64,000 bases of DNA from Actinomyces oricola (GTDB taxonomy: Bacteria; Actinomycetota; Actinomycetes; Actinomycetales; Actinomycetaceae): assembly GCF_004104015.1 (NCBI RefSeq), contig NZ_RYFV01000002.1:62001-126000 (forward strand), written 5' to 3'. Under the pieces are notes generated by a model. The model worked only from the letters and a program-made list of their open reading frames with translations. It had not been told where the DNA came from and did no database searches. The number at the start of each line of letters is the position of its first letter. The first letter of the stretch is position 1. Shown piece by piece: positions 49,793 to 58,932 of the stretch. The position numbers were made by a program, and so were the translations under genes.

Positions 49793-51340
49793 ATGGCAAG
49801 ATCAAGGACCGTGACGCAACTCCCAGTCCCAAGCACTTTGACGGCCCCCACCAATCCGGTCCTCCTGCAGGGCTTCACGTGGGACCTGCCCGCCGATGGC
49901 ACGCACTGGCGGCTCATTGCCGACAACGCCATACTCCTGGCGGCCACCGGTGTCACCTCCATGTGGCTCCCACCGGCCTACAAGGGGCACGAGGGCATAA
50001 ACGACGTCGGCTACGGCGTCTACGACCTCTACGACCTGGGCGAATTCGACCAGAAGGGCAGTGTGGCCACCAAGTACGGCACCAAGGATGAGTACATTGA
50101 GGCCGTTAAGGCCCTGCACGACGCCGGCATTGTGGTTCTGGCCGACATCGTCTTCAATCACCGCATGGGCGCCGACGCCACCGAGGAAGTCGTGGCCACC
50201 CCCGTGGACCCCAAGGACCGCTACCGGGTCCTGGGCCCGCCGGAGACCATCACCGCCTGGACCCGCTTCACCTTCCCCGGTCGTGACGGCGCCTACTCCG
50301 ACTTCACCTGGAACTGGCGCTGCTTTAAGGGCACCGACTGGGATGAGGCCACTGGACGCAATGGCGTGTGGCTCTTCGAGGGCAAACAGTGGCATGAACA
50401 GGTCGCTGAGGAGCACGGCAACTTCGACTACCTCATGGGTGCCGATGTCCACCTGTCCGATCCGGCCGTGGCCCACGAGCTCCAGCGCTGGGGCCAGTGG
50501 TTCCTGGAGACCACCGGGGTGGACGGGTTGCGCCTGGACGCCGTCAAGCACATTGGTCGCAGCTTCTTCCGCCAGTGGCTGCCCGAGTTGCGCAGGGCCA
50601 CCGGCAAGGCCCTGCCCACGGTCGGGGAGTACTGGACCGAGGACATTGACCTCATGATGAACTACCTGGGGGAAGAGCCCATTATGGACTTATTCGACAG
50701 CCCTCTGCACCACAACTTCTATCTGGCCTCCTGTTCGGAAGGCAAAGGCGGCTTCGACCTGTCCGGCATGTTTGTGGACACGGTCGTGCAGGTCCGCCCC
50801 GAGAACGCCATCACCTTCGTGGAGAACCACGACACCCAGCCCGGGCAGGCGTTGGAGTCCTATGTCGAACCATGGTTCAAGCCCTCGGCCTACGCACTGA
50901 TCCTCCTGCGCGACAAGGGCGTGCCCTGCGTCTTCTGGGGCGACCTATTCGGTACGCCCGAAACCGGGGACATCCCGGCGGTCACGGACCTGCCGCTGCT
51001 CATGCGGGCGCGCCGCAGCCTGGCCCACGGCCCCCAACACGACTACATCGACTCACCGGAGTGCATTGGTTTCACCCGTGAAGGGGACGATGACCACCCG
51101 GCCAGCGGCCTGGCCGTCCTAATCTCAGACCGCTGCGCAGCCGCCAAGAGGATGAGGGTCGGCACCCGCCACGCGGGCCAGACCTGGGTGTGCGTTATCG
51201 GCGAAGGGGAGGACGTCGTCATTGATGAGGACGGCACAGTCGAGGTCTCCGTAACTGATAGCGGGCTATCCCTCTACGCCCCCATTGACGCCACCGGGAT
51301 TCTGCAACGCGCTCTGGAGCACCTCGCCCGCGTGTGCTAG
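49793..51340 (+). CDS. Alpha-amylase, GH13 (intracellular, AmyA type)
   Basis: A 515-residue glycoside hydrolase family 13 enzyme hydrolysing alpha-1,4-glucans. The N-terminus NPVLLQGFTWDLPADGTHW is the signature of the cytoplasmic/GH13_5 type. Conserved regions: I DIVFNH (118-123), II GLRLDAVKH with nucleophile Asp249, III VGEYW with acid/base Glu279, IV FVENHD with Asp347. No signal peptide, so it acts inside, probably on glycogen or imported maltodextrin. The ATG at 49793 lacks a clear ribosome site; a GTG at 49811 is possible. Confidence 0.94.
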   Translation: MARSRTVTQLPVPSTLTAPTNPVLLQGFTWDLPADGTHWRLIADNAILLAATGVTSMWLPPAYKGHEGINDVGYGVYDLYDLGEFDQKGSVATKYGTKDEYIEAVKALHDAGIVVLADIVFNHRMGADATEEVVATPVDPKDRYRVLGPPETITAWTRFTFPGRDGAYSDFTWNWRCFKGTDWDEATGRNGVWLFEGKQWHEQVAEEHGNFDYLMGADVHLSDPAVAHELQRWGQWFLETTGVDGLRLDAVKHIGRSFFRQWLPELRRATGKALPTVGEYWTEDIDLMMNYLGEEPIMDLFDSPLHHNFYLASCSEGKGGFDLSGMFVDTVVQVRPENAITFVENHDTQPGQALESYVEPWFKPSAYALILLRDKGVPCVFWGDLFGTPETGDIPAVTDLPLLMRARRSLAHGPQHDYIDSPECIGFTREGDDDHPASGLAVLISDRCAAAKRMRVGTRHAGQTWVCVIGEGEDVVIDEDGTVEVSVTDSGLSLYAPIDATGILQRALEHLARVC

Positions 51341-51405
51341 GGGCCGGCGGCAGTGGACCTGGCAGCGGGTCGTGCCGTGTCGGCCCACAGGGCCGGCGGG
51401 CGGAT

Positions 51406-51435
51406 TAAGGTCTACTAAGGTCTATTAAGGTCTAG
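51406..51435 (+). repeat. Three tandem 10-bp repeats upstream of the DJ-1/PfpI gene
   Basis: TAAGGTCTA followed by C, T and G is repeated three times at exactly one helical turn (51406-51415, 51416-51425, 51426-51435), 43 bases before the start codon. Same-face spacing suggests cooperative protein binding. Confidence 0.6.
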
Positions 51436-51478
51436 GGCAAGCGCGACCGGCGCACTACGACCCACCACAGGAGGAACC

Positions 51479-52063
51479 GTGCCCACGCCCGACCAGCTCA
51501 CCACCGATAAGAAGATCGCCGTCCTCATTGCCGAGGGGCTAGAGGAGGTCGAGGCCTTGGCCGTGGTCGACCTGCTCTACCGGGCGGGGATCCGTGCCGA
51601 CATGATCGCCGTGGGCCAGAGCCTCCAGGTGACCTCCTCCCACCGGATTATTCTGACCTGCGACCGCCTCCTGGCCGAAGTGGACCTGTCCGACTACGAC
51701 ATGGTCGTCCTGCCCGGCGGCATCCCCGGTACCCCCAACCTCAAGGCGACCGCCCCGTTGGTTGAGGAGGTTACCGCCCGCATGAGGCAGGGCCGGGCGG
51801 TGGCCGCCATCTGCGCGGCCCCCTCGATCCTGGCCGAGGAGGGACTGCTGGAGGGCCGTCGGGCGACCGCGAACCCCGCCTTCATGGCGGTGCTGGCCGA
51901 GCACGGGGCTCGGACCAGCGAAGCCAGTGTTGTCGTCGACGGCAATCTCCTGACCAGCCGCGGCATGGCCACGGCGGTGGACCTCGGCCTGGAGATTGTG
52001 CGCTTCTACCTGGGGGATGACGCCGTGGAGGACCTTAAGGCGAAGGTTGTCTACCAGCGCTGA
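51479..52063 (+). CDS. DJ-1/PfpI-family protein
   Basis: A 194-residue DJ-1 superfamily protein. Nucleophilic cysteine is in AAICAAPSIL, preceded by VVLPGGIPGTPNL and the GLEEVEAL glutamate region, as in human DJ-1, YajL and ThiJ. These proteins are linked to oxidative stress, glyoxalase III or protein deglycation activity. CAGGAGGA precedes the GTG start. Three tandem 10-bp repeats lie upstream. It is convergent with a small membrane protein gene. Confidence 0.93.
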   Translation: MPTPDQLTTDKKIAVLIAEGLEEVEALAVVDLLYRAGIRADMIAVGQSLQVTSSHRIILTCDRLLAEVDLSDYDMVVLPGGIPGTPNLKATAPLVEEVTARMRQGRAVAAICAAPSILAEEGLLEGRRATANPAFMAVLAEHGARTSEASVVVDGNLLTSRGMATAVDLGLEIVRFYLGDDAVEDLKAKVVYQR

Positions 52064-52084
52064 GGCCCCGGCCCCCGCTGTTCC

Positions 52085-52594
52085 TCACTGATCCCCCGCT
52101 CGGGACCGCTTGGGCACCAGGGCCAGAATCAGGAGCAGGAACCCCAGGCCTCCGACAATGACAATGAAGGCACTGACGAGGTCGATCCTGGCGCCGAGTC
52201 CGACGGCGATCAGCAGGCCACCCAGGGCCAGGAGGACAAGCCCCCACATGAGGGTCGAGGTACGCACCCGTCCGCGGGTGGGTGCCGACGCATCGCGCTG
52301 GACTGTTTTAGCGCTCCACACCGTTTCAGCCGCGGAGCCGGCGCTGGAGGCCGGGGAACCGGACGAGGCGGGGGATCCGGGCAGCGGCGGCGCCGCCTCC
52401 TCGGCAGAATTCGGCGTTGGCGGCGCCTTGGTCGGGCTTGTCGCAGCGGGCAGCGGCGCGGTTGCTTCAATCGGGGGCTGGTCCACGGCCGTCCCATCGG
52501 CGGTTGCGGGCGCATCCTCGGGGCGGGCGGGCGCCCCGCCCAGCTTCAGGGACATCTCGGTGGTGGGGGTGGTGTCGCGGTCGCTGGTGCTCAT
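52085..52594 (-). CDS. Small membrane protein with Pro/Ala-rich leader
   Basis: A 169-residue protein of unknown function. Residues 1-110 are Ala/Pro/Ser/Thr-rich and probably disordered; residues 112-160 hold two hydrophobic segments (LMWGLVLLALGGLLIAVGLG and FIVIVGGLGFLLLILALV) and a basic end KRSRAG. It lies 36 bases downstream of the PspC-domain gene on the same strand and shares its proline-rich style, so it is probably cotranscribed and may act with it at the membrane. Confidence 0.7.
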   Translation of the reverse strand: MSTSDRDTTPTTEMSLKLGGAPARPEDAPATADGTAVDQPPIEATAPLPAATSPTKAPPTPNSAEEAAPPLPGSPASSGSPASSAGSAAETVWSAKTVQRDASAPTRGRVRTSTLMWGLVLLALGGLLIAVGLGARIDLVSAFIVIVGGLGFLLLILALVPKRSRAGDQ

Positions 52595-52630
52595 AGTGGT
52601 GACCTCGTTCGCAGTTGGTTGACAGGGCAG

Positions 52631-55078
52631 TCAGTTGGTGGGGGTGGCTGTGGGCTCAGCTGTGCCCGATGCGGCGGGGACGGAGGGCGACGCGCTGGCG
52701 TCCGCACTCGGGTCGGCGGTGGCGTCCCCGGGCTGAGAGGGGCCGGCAGCCTGCGCGTCCAGCTTCTCCTGCACGCAGGAGTCGTAGGAGGTGCGCTCCT
52801 GGGGGCTGAGCGTGCTCAGGTCCATCCAGTAGTGGTCCTCCGAATATGAATCGGCGGTGGCCTGGGCAATGCACTCCTCAGCGGTGGTCGAGGAGATGGC
52901 CGGTTGAGTCATGCCGGGTACGGGGAGGGCGTCGCCCTCGTGGTAGCCCGTCGTCGGGTCGATCCAGGACGAGACGATCCACACCGCCTCGTCGGCGTTG
53001 CCGTACCAGACCAGTTCCGAGTTGTACTCGTTAACGTTGATAATGCCCACCCCGACGGTGGCTTCAACGGTCAGGCCGGAGCCGGACTGGGAGGCCCGGG
53101 GTGAGGAGAGGGTGAGGTCCTCCCGACCGGCCGTGGTGTAGTTGAACTTGTAGCTGGGTACGTCAGCGCCCTCCAAGGTGTGCCCGGGGACGCTCTCCTC
53201 AGCAGGGATGTTGGCGTCCAGGGGGGCTCCGGTGGTCGGCCAGGGGCCGGTGACCGCCCCGCTTACCGTTCCCAGGCCGTTGTCGGCCTCTAAGACAATG
53301 GGCTGGTCCTCACGGGTGAGGATAGTCAGCGTGCCCGCTCCGATCTCTATCTGGATCTTGGAGGAGGAGTGGTCACTGGTCAGGTCGCGCAGATCCAGGG
53401 TGATGGCGCCCGCGGCGTACTCGCCCAGGTCGATGGTGACCCCGGCATTGGAGCTTTCCGCGGCGAAATCGGCGTCGCTGAGAGTGATCGTGTGTGAACT
53501 GAGCAGGTGCTGGTAGGGGGAGTGCCCGGTGGCCCCGGGAAATAGCGATCCCACAATGAGCATGGGGACGGCCAGGAGGATCGCCATCAGGGTGCCGATG
53601 ACACTCATCCAGCCTCCGTGCCGTGACCGCAGGGCCGAGATCACTACCCCGGCACCCAGCAGGGTCATGGCGGTGCCCACGGCGAGCAGCGGTGTTTGAA
53701 CATCGTCCAGAAGGTCACTGGTGCGGGCCCAGGCGAGCCCGGCCAGGGCAATGAGCATCGTGCCCAGAATCAGCAGGCCCACGGTGCGCCCGGGCCCGGG
53801 AATGCGGGGCCTGGGGGTGGGCAGAGGCGCCGGCTGCGGGGCCCCGGGGTGGAATGAGCCGCCGGGGACGGCGGGCCCCTGCGGACCGCCGGCACCATGC
53901 ATGGCGGCGGGCGCAGGAGCGCCCTGCCCGGGGTAGCCGGCGCCCATGGGGGCCATCGGGGGCTGGGTCGCTGGGGGTAGCGGCCCACCTGGCATGGGCC
54001 CGGCTGCAGGGGCGGGGCCCTGGGAGGGGGCTGGGGCCCCGCGCAGCGGTGCGGTGGGTGCGCCGGGCCTGGCGGCGTGGGCGGCCGCGGCACCCTCCTG
54101 CCATGCGGACTGCTGCCAGCCCGGCTGGGGGGCAGAACGTGGGCCCGCCTGCCCTGCGGGGAATGGGCCCCCGGCCGGTGGCATGGGAGAGCCCATGGGC
54201 GCCCCGGTGCCCGGGACGGGCCCGCCCGGCCCCGTGGGGGCCGGCTCCGGCCCGGCCGCCCAGGCCCCGCCCGGAACCGGCCCAGTGGCGCCCATGCGCC
54301 TGGCCCGGCGACGGCGACGGCCCTCCCGCAGCCACAATGCCAGCAGCAGGATCAGGACGACGATCAGGACGCTCCTGAACGCCGTGCTTAGTTGGGAGTC
54401 CTCCCACATTCCGATGTACCAGGTGGGGAGCAGGCCGTGGTCCACCAGCACCCATCCGGCCACGAAGGTGCCCACGGCGGCGGCGAAGCCGACGTCGACA
54501 TTGCCGTGAATGGCTTGCTCCAGGTGAATGCGGCCGTCGCCCTCCTCGGGCAGGAGCGCCCAACCCAACCCGTAGAGGATCAGGCCGATTCCGCTGAAGG
54601 CCGCCAGCACCGCCCACAGGCAGCGCACCAGGATCGGGTCCAGGCCCAGACGCTGGGCGAGGGCGCCGGCCACACCACCGATCCAGCGCTCCTGGGGCCG
54701 CACCAGGCCCGATCGGCGCAAGGAATTGAAGAACCCGGAGCTAGCGGGCCGGTTCGTGAACGGCTGGGGGCCGGGGGCGCCCGTGGCGGTGTAGGGGGCA
54801 TGGTTGGGGCCCGGCTGCGGTCCGGGATGACCCGTGGGCGGGGTCTGCTGGGGGCCGCCCGGGGCGCCCCTCCAGCCAGGGGGCGGGCCCGGCCGGGAGT
54901 GGGGGCCGGCTGGGGCCGGGCCCGTGAAGGGGCCGGTTGCGCCCGAAGAGTCGGCCGGTGCCTGCGTGCCAGACGCCGGCGCCTGCTCGGAGGCGGCGCC
55001 GGGGTCGTCGGGCGGGTTGGCGGATTCGTGCTCGTGCTTGGGGGTTGCCGGATCGTTGGGGGTCGGGGAATCGCTCAT
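52631..55078 (-). CDS. PspC-domain membrane protein with LiaF-like C-terminus
   Basis: An 815-residue protein. Residues 1-115 are Gly/Pro-rich and disordered; a PspC domain follows (ERWIGGVAGALAQRLGLDPILVRCLWAVLAAFSGIGLILYGLGWALLPE), then membrane helices, a second long Gly/Pro/Ala linker, three more helices and an extracytoplasmic beta-rich domain (residues about 600-770, VTIDLGEYAAGAITLDLRDL, DNGLGTVSGAV) resembling LiaF/DUF2154-type cell-wall-stress sensors. It diverges from a PspC-histidine kinase, the usual partner arrangement in actinobacteria. It probably senses envelope damage and signals to that kinase. Confidence 0.84.
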   Translation of the reverse strand: MSDSPTPNDPATPKHEHESANPPDDPGAASEQAPASGTQAPADSSGATGPFTGPAPAGPHSRPGPPPGWRGAPGGPQQTPPTGHPGPQPGPNHAPYTATGAPGPQPFTNRPASSGFFNSLRRSGLVRPQERWIGGVAGALAQRLGLDPILVRCLWAVLAAFSGIGLILYGLGWALLPEEGDGRIHLEQAIHGNVDVGFAAAVGTFVAGWVLVDHGLLPTWYIGMWEDSQLSTAFRSVLIVVLILLLALWLREGRRRRRARRMGATGPVPGGAWAAGPEPAPTGPGGPVPGTGAPMGSPMPPAGGPFPAGQAGPRSAPQPGWQQSAWQEGAAAAHAARPGAPTAPLRGAPAPSQGPAPAAGPMPGGPLPPATQPPMAPMGAGYPGQGAPAPAAMHGAGGPQGPAVPGGSFHPGAPQPAPLPTPRPRIPGPGRTVGLLILGTMLIALAGLAWARTSDLLDDVQTPLLAVGTAMTLLGAGVVISALRSRHGGWMSVIGTLMAILLAVPMLIVGSLFPGATGHSPYQHLLSSHTITLSDADFAAESSNAGVTIDLGEYAAGAITLDLRDLTSDHSSSKIQIEIGAGTLTILTREDQPIVLEADNGLGTVSGAVTGPWPTTGAPLDANIPAEESVPGHTLEGADVPSYKFNYTTAGREDLTLSSPRASQSGSGLTVEATVGVGIINVNEYNSELVWYGNADEAVWIVSSWIDPTTGYHEGDALPVPGMTQPAISSTTAEECIAQATADSYSEDHYWMDLSTLSPQERTSYDSCVQEKLDAQAAGPSQPGDATADPSADASASPSVPAASGTAEPTATPTN

Positions 55079-55213
55079 AAACCCATGGTCGGGTGCGCCG
55101 GCCCCCTGCGGCGATGGGGGGACCCCCTGAGCGGCCCCGGATTCTGGGCTTGAGACCCCTGGTTGCCCCCATGCGGTCACCGTGGCGGCCCCACAGCGTG
55201 TCACGATGGGGCC

Positions 55214-56707
55214 ATGACGACGACGGCGCCAGGAGCACCTGCCGGGGCACCTGCCCACGAGGGCCTCCCACGACGGACCACCACCCCACAGGGCACCACT
55301 GCACGAGCTGTTCCCGGTGGCGCCGTCACGCACCTTCCAACCGCAGCAGTGAGCCCGGCCGCCCTGGGCCCGGGCGCCCTTCCAGATGCCCTCGTGCCCG
55401 GCGGCGCTCCAGGCCCTGCCCAGGGCGCTCCCAGCGCATGGAACGCATGGAACACGCCCCCCAGGGGCGCCACCCGCCTGCCGCTGCGCCGTCCCCGGCG
55501 CAGACCCTCAACGGTTCCCGTGCCCGGCCTGCCCGCAGCACCCCGCCCCCGGCGCCGGTTCGCCGGGGTTTGCGCCGGCGTGGCCGTCCACCTGGGGGTG
55601 CCGGTGGCGCGCGTCCGCATCCTCGCCCTGGTACTCGCCCTGGGCGGGGGTGCCGGAGTACTGCTCTACGTCCTGCTGTGGGCGCTAGTGCCCACAGCCG
55701 ACCCCTGGGCGGAGGCCGCCGGCGCCGTCCCCCCGGCTCAGGCCCGGCTGGCTTCCCGGCCCACCACTGTTTGGGCTCTGCCCACCCGCGTGCGCCAGCT
55801 CCTGGGCGGTGGGGCGCTGCTGCTGGCCGCACTCCTCCTCACCCTGTGGCGAACCGAAGTGCTGACCCCCGCCGGCAATCTGCTGCCGGTGCTCGTCATT
55901 GCCTCAGGGGCCGCCCTGGCCTGGTCCCAACTCGATGCCCTCACCGGGGTCAGCCGTGACCGCGGCGCCCTCCTGCGCCTGGCCGGGGGAGTGGTCTTGG
56001 CCGCCGTCGGCATCCTCCTGTGGCTGGGCGCCGACACCCCTCCCGGCATTCTGCTCACGGGCACCATGACCGGGATAGCCCTGGTGGTTGGGGTCGCCCT
56101 GGTCCTGGCACCCCTATGGCTGCGCACGAACCGGGCCCTGGCGGAGACCCGCGCCGCGGAGGCGCGGGCCGCCGAGCGCGCCGACATTGCCGCCCACCTC
56201 CACGACTCGGTCCTCCAGACCCTGACCCTCATTCGCAAGCGCGCCAACGATCCGGGCACCGTTGCCCGCCTGGCCCGCTCCCAGGAGCGGGAACTGCGCG
56301 CCTGGCTCTACACCGACCGACCTGAGGCGGGCACATCCCTGGCCGACGAGCTGCGCGAACTCGCCGCCGGCATTGAGGACCTTCACGGCATCCCCATTGA
56401 CGTCGTCTGCGTGGGGGACCGCGAGCCGGGCGCCGACGCCGAGGCGATCCTCGCCGCGACCCGCGAGGCCCTGTCCAACGCCGTGCGCCACGGCGCCCCA
56501 CCCGTCTCCGTCTACAGCGAGGCCTCCCCGCAGCGCCTGGAGGTGTTCGTGCGCGACCATGGCCCGGGCTTCGACCTCAACGCGGTGACGGCCGACCGGC
56601 ACGGCGTGCGCGAGTCCATTATCGCCCGTGTCCAGCGCCATGGGGGCTCCGCCGTCATTAAGCGCCTCGCCCAAGGCACCGAGGTGCACCTGGCCCTGCC
56701 CGCCTGA
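55214..56707 (+). CDS. Sensor histidine kinase with N-terminal PspC domain
   Basis: A 497-residue kinase. After a Pro-rich cytoplasmic leader of 110 residues comes a PspC domain (about 113-162, RRFAGVCAGVAVHLGVPVARVRI), then about six membrane helices, a HisKA_3-type dimerisation helix with the phospho-accepting His330 in AAHLHDSVLQTL, and an HATPase domain with N-box EALSNAVRHG (Asn422) and G1 DHGPGFD. The long N-terminus starts at ATG 55214. It is paired with the LuxR-type response regulator 59 bases downstream and diverges from the PspC/LiaF-like protein. Confidence 0.93.
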   Translation: MTTTAPGAPAGAPAHEGLPRRTTTPQGTTARAVPGGAVTHLPTAAVSPAALGPGALPDALVPGGAPGPAQGAPSAWNAWNTPPRGATRLPLRRPRRRPSTVPVPGLPAAPRPRRRFAGVCAGVAVHLGVPVARVRILALVLALGGGAGVLLYVLLWALVPTADPWAEAAGAVPPAQARLASRPTTVWALPTRVRQLLGGGALLLAALLLTLWRTEVLTPAGNLLPVLVIASGAALAWSQLDALTGVSRDRGALLRLAGGVVLAAVGILLWLGADTPPGILLTGTMTGIALVVGVALVLAPLWLRTNRALAETRAAEARAAERADIAAHLHDSVLQTLTLIRKRANDPGTVARLARSQERELRAWLYTDRPEAGTSLADELRELAAGIEDLHGIPIDVVCVGDREPGADAEAILAATREALSNAVRHGAPPVSVYSEASPQRLEVFVRDHGPGFDLNAVTADRHGVRESIIARVQRHGGSAVIKRLAQGTEVHLALPA

Positions 56708-56766
56708 CACTCCGCCAATCCTGACCAATCCCGCACCACTCCCGCCCACCGCTCCAGGAGAAACCC

Positions 56767-57456
56767 ATGATCCCTCCCGCATCGCCCTCCTCCCCGGCCA
56801 CCGGCCTGCGCATCCTGGTCGTCGATGACCACGCCCTGGTGCGCGCCGGGGTGCGCACCGAGCTGGCCGCCCACGCCGCGGACATGGAGGTTGTCGCCGA
56901 GGCTGACGATGTCGAGGGGGCCATTGCCGCCGTCCACGCCCTGGTCCCCGACGTCGTCCTGCTCGACGTCCACCTACCGGGCGGCAACGGCGGGGGCGGC
57001 GCCGAGGTGGTCACCGCCTGCCATGACGTACCCGCTACCCGCTTCCTGGCCTTAAGCATCTCGGACGCCAGCGAGGACGTCGTGGCCGTCATTCGCGCCG
57101 GGGCGCGCGGCTACGTCACCAAGGCCATCTCCACCGAGGACCTGGCGCTGGCCGTGCGGCGGGTAGCTGCTGGGGACGCCGCCTTCTCCCCGCGCCTGGC
57201 CGGCTTCGTCCTGGACGCCTTCGGCGCCCAGGCCGGGGAGGTGGCCGTGGCCGACTCCGAACTCGACCGTCTTTCGGCCCGTGAGCGCGAAGTCATGCGG
57301 CTCATCGCCCGCGGCTACACCTACAAGGAGTGCGCCGCCGAACTCTTCATCTCGGTCAAGACCGTCGAGACCCACGTCTCGGCGGTGCTGCGCAAACTCC
57401 AACTGTCCAACCGCAACGAGCTCACCCGCTGGGCTGCCGCCCGGCACATCGTATGA
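56767..57456 (+). CDS. LuxR/NarL-type response regulator
   Basis: A 229-residue response regulator. Receiver: acidic pocket Asp20-Asp21 (ILVVDDHALVRAGV), phospho-acceptor Asp67 (VVLLDVHLPGG), Lys in GYVTKAIS. Output: LuxR helix-turn-helix LSAREREVMRLIARGYTYKECAAELFISVKTVETHVSAVLRKLQLSNR in the last 65 residues. A GGAG-type site precedes the ATG. It is the partner of the PspC-kinase upstream. Its stop overlaps the start of the sialidase-like gene (ATGA), so the enzyme is made in fixed ratio to the regulator. Confidence 0.95.
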   Translation: MIPPASPSSPATGLRILVVDDHALVRAGVRTELAAHAADMEVVAEADDVEGAIAAVHALVPDVVLLDVHLPGGNGGGGAEVVTACHDVPATRFLALSISDASEDVVAVIRAGARGYVTKAISTEDLALAVRRVAAGDAAFSPRLAGFVLDAFGAQAGEVAVADSELDRLSAREREVMRLIARGYTYKECAAELFISVKTVETHVSAVLRKLQLSNRNELTRWAAARHIV

Positions 57457-58844
57457 GTCGTATGAGCGCCGCCCGCCGGGAGAGCACCGGGCCCACGGCC
57501 CCTGGGGAGCCCCGCCCCGGCCGCTCGGTGCCGCCCAGGTGCGCGCCGGGCCCTGGTCCGGGCGCCGGGGAGGCCGGGCTGCTGGCCCGCCTGGCCTCCC
57601 CGGGCGCCTCCCTGCGCGTGCCGGCGTTCGCGGCCCTGCCCGACGGCACCCTGCTCCTGGTCCACGACCGCCGCCCGCTGCCGGTGGGCGAGTCCTGGCG
57701 CCGCGCCGGTGGCGCCCTGCCCGACGACCTGCCCAACCCCAACACCCTGTGGCTGCGCTCCAGCAGCGACTGTGGGGCCACCTGGAGCCCGCCACAGCGC
57801 CTGGACCCGGATCTGCCCGGGATCACAGGGATCTCTGATCCCTCACTCATTGTGGCCCCCTGCCGACCCGAGCCGGCCCACTGCGGGCCCGAGCCGCCGG
57901 GCCCTCACCGGGAAGGCCACCGCATCGGGGCCTTGGGCCCCACTGCGGGCTCGCCCGCCGGCGACCGTCGCCCGGTCGTCCACCTTCTGGCCACGGCCGC
58001 CGGCGACGTCGGCCTCTTCGGGGCCCATCCCCCTGCCCGCCGGGCCCGCCCCGGACAGGCCCCCGAGCCGGGCACCCTGCGCCTTCTGCACGCCACCTCC
58101 CGCGACTGCGGGGCCACCTGGTGCTGGCGCGACATAACCGACACCGCTCTGCCCAGCACCGCCTGGCCGAACGGCGCCGTGCTCTTCACCGTTTCCGGGC
58201 ACGGCCTGGCTCTACGCCACCCGGGCCGCACCGGCCGGCTCATCCAACCGGTGGTCGCCGCCCTGGAGCCCGGGCCCGACGGCGCCCGCCCCCTGCGCTC
58301 GGCCTGCCTGCTGTCGGAGGATTCCGGGGCCTCCTGGCACCTGGGGGAGGCCGTGCCCACGACTGCGGCCACCGGCGCCGCCAGCCTGAGCGGTGGGGCG
58401 GCCACCTGCGGCGTCGACGAGCACGCCGTCGTCGAACTGGCCGACGGGCGCCTGCTGACCAGCGCCCGCGACGGCGCCTACGCCGGCACCCGTCTGAGCG
58501 CCTGGTCCATTGACGGCGGCCAGAGCTGGTCGGCCGCCCACCGCCAGAACGACCTGCCCGACCCCGGCTGCAATGCCGGCCTGGCCGCACTGCCCGATGG
58601 GCGCCTACTGCTCAGCCACGCCGCGAACAGCACCGCCCGGCGGGAGGGCCGCCTGTCCCTGAGCGTCGAGGGCGCCTCCTGGCGTCCCCTCGTGCGGCTG
58701 CGCCATGCCGAGATCCCCTTCGGCTACTCCGACCTGGCCCTGGTGCCCGCGGGCCGCACCGGCGCTACGCGGGCGGTGGTGGTCGCTGAGGAACCAGCAC
58801 CCGAAGGCACCACCCTGGTGGTGCTGGCCGTAGCCGTGGACTAA
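57453..58844 (+). CDS. Sialidase/BNR-repeat glycosidase, no signal peptide
   Basis: A 463-residue six-bladed propeller of the GH33 sialidase type. The arginine-triad start LRVPAF (Arg55, the FRIP motif) is followed by Asp boxes SSDCGATW (104-111), SRDCGATW, SEDSGASW and SIDGGQSW, a catalytic-type Asp in ISDPS and a Tyr in FGYSDLAL. There is no signal peptide or anchor, so it acts inside the cell, perhaps on imported sialo-oligosaccharides, or on another substrate. The ATG overlaps the response-regulator stop. Coupling of a glycosidase to a two-component system is unusual. Confidence 0.85.
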   Translation: MSRMSAARRESTGPTAPGEPRPGRSVPPRCAPGPGPGAGEAGLLARLASPGASLRVPAFAALPDGTLLLVHDRRPLPVGESWRRAGGALPDDLPNPNTLWLRSSSDCGATWSPPQRLDPDLPGITGISDPSLIVAPCRPEPAHCGPEPPGPHREGHRIGALGPTAGSPAGDRRPVVHLLATAAGDVGLFGAHPPARRARPGQAPEPGTLRLLHATSRDCGATWCWRDITDTALPSTAWPNGAVLFTVSGHGLALRHPGRTGRLIQPVVAALEPGPDGARPLRSACLLSEDSGASWHLGEAVPTTAATGAASLSGGAATCGVDEHAVVELADGRLLTSARDGAYAGTRLSAWSIDGGQSWSAAHRQNDLPDPGCNAGLAALPDGRLLLSHAANSTARREGRLSLSVEGASWRPLVRLRHAEIPFGYSDLALVPAGRTGATRAVVVAEEPAPEGTTLVVLAVAVD

Positions 58845-58932
58845 GACAATCCGGAGAGCCCGCACCCCCCGGGGCGCCGCACTGGTTTCGAGCTGAACCG
58901 CGCCGGGCGCGATCCATGGGAGGATGAGGGGC

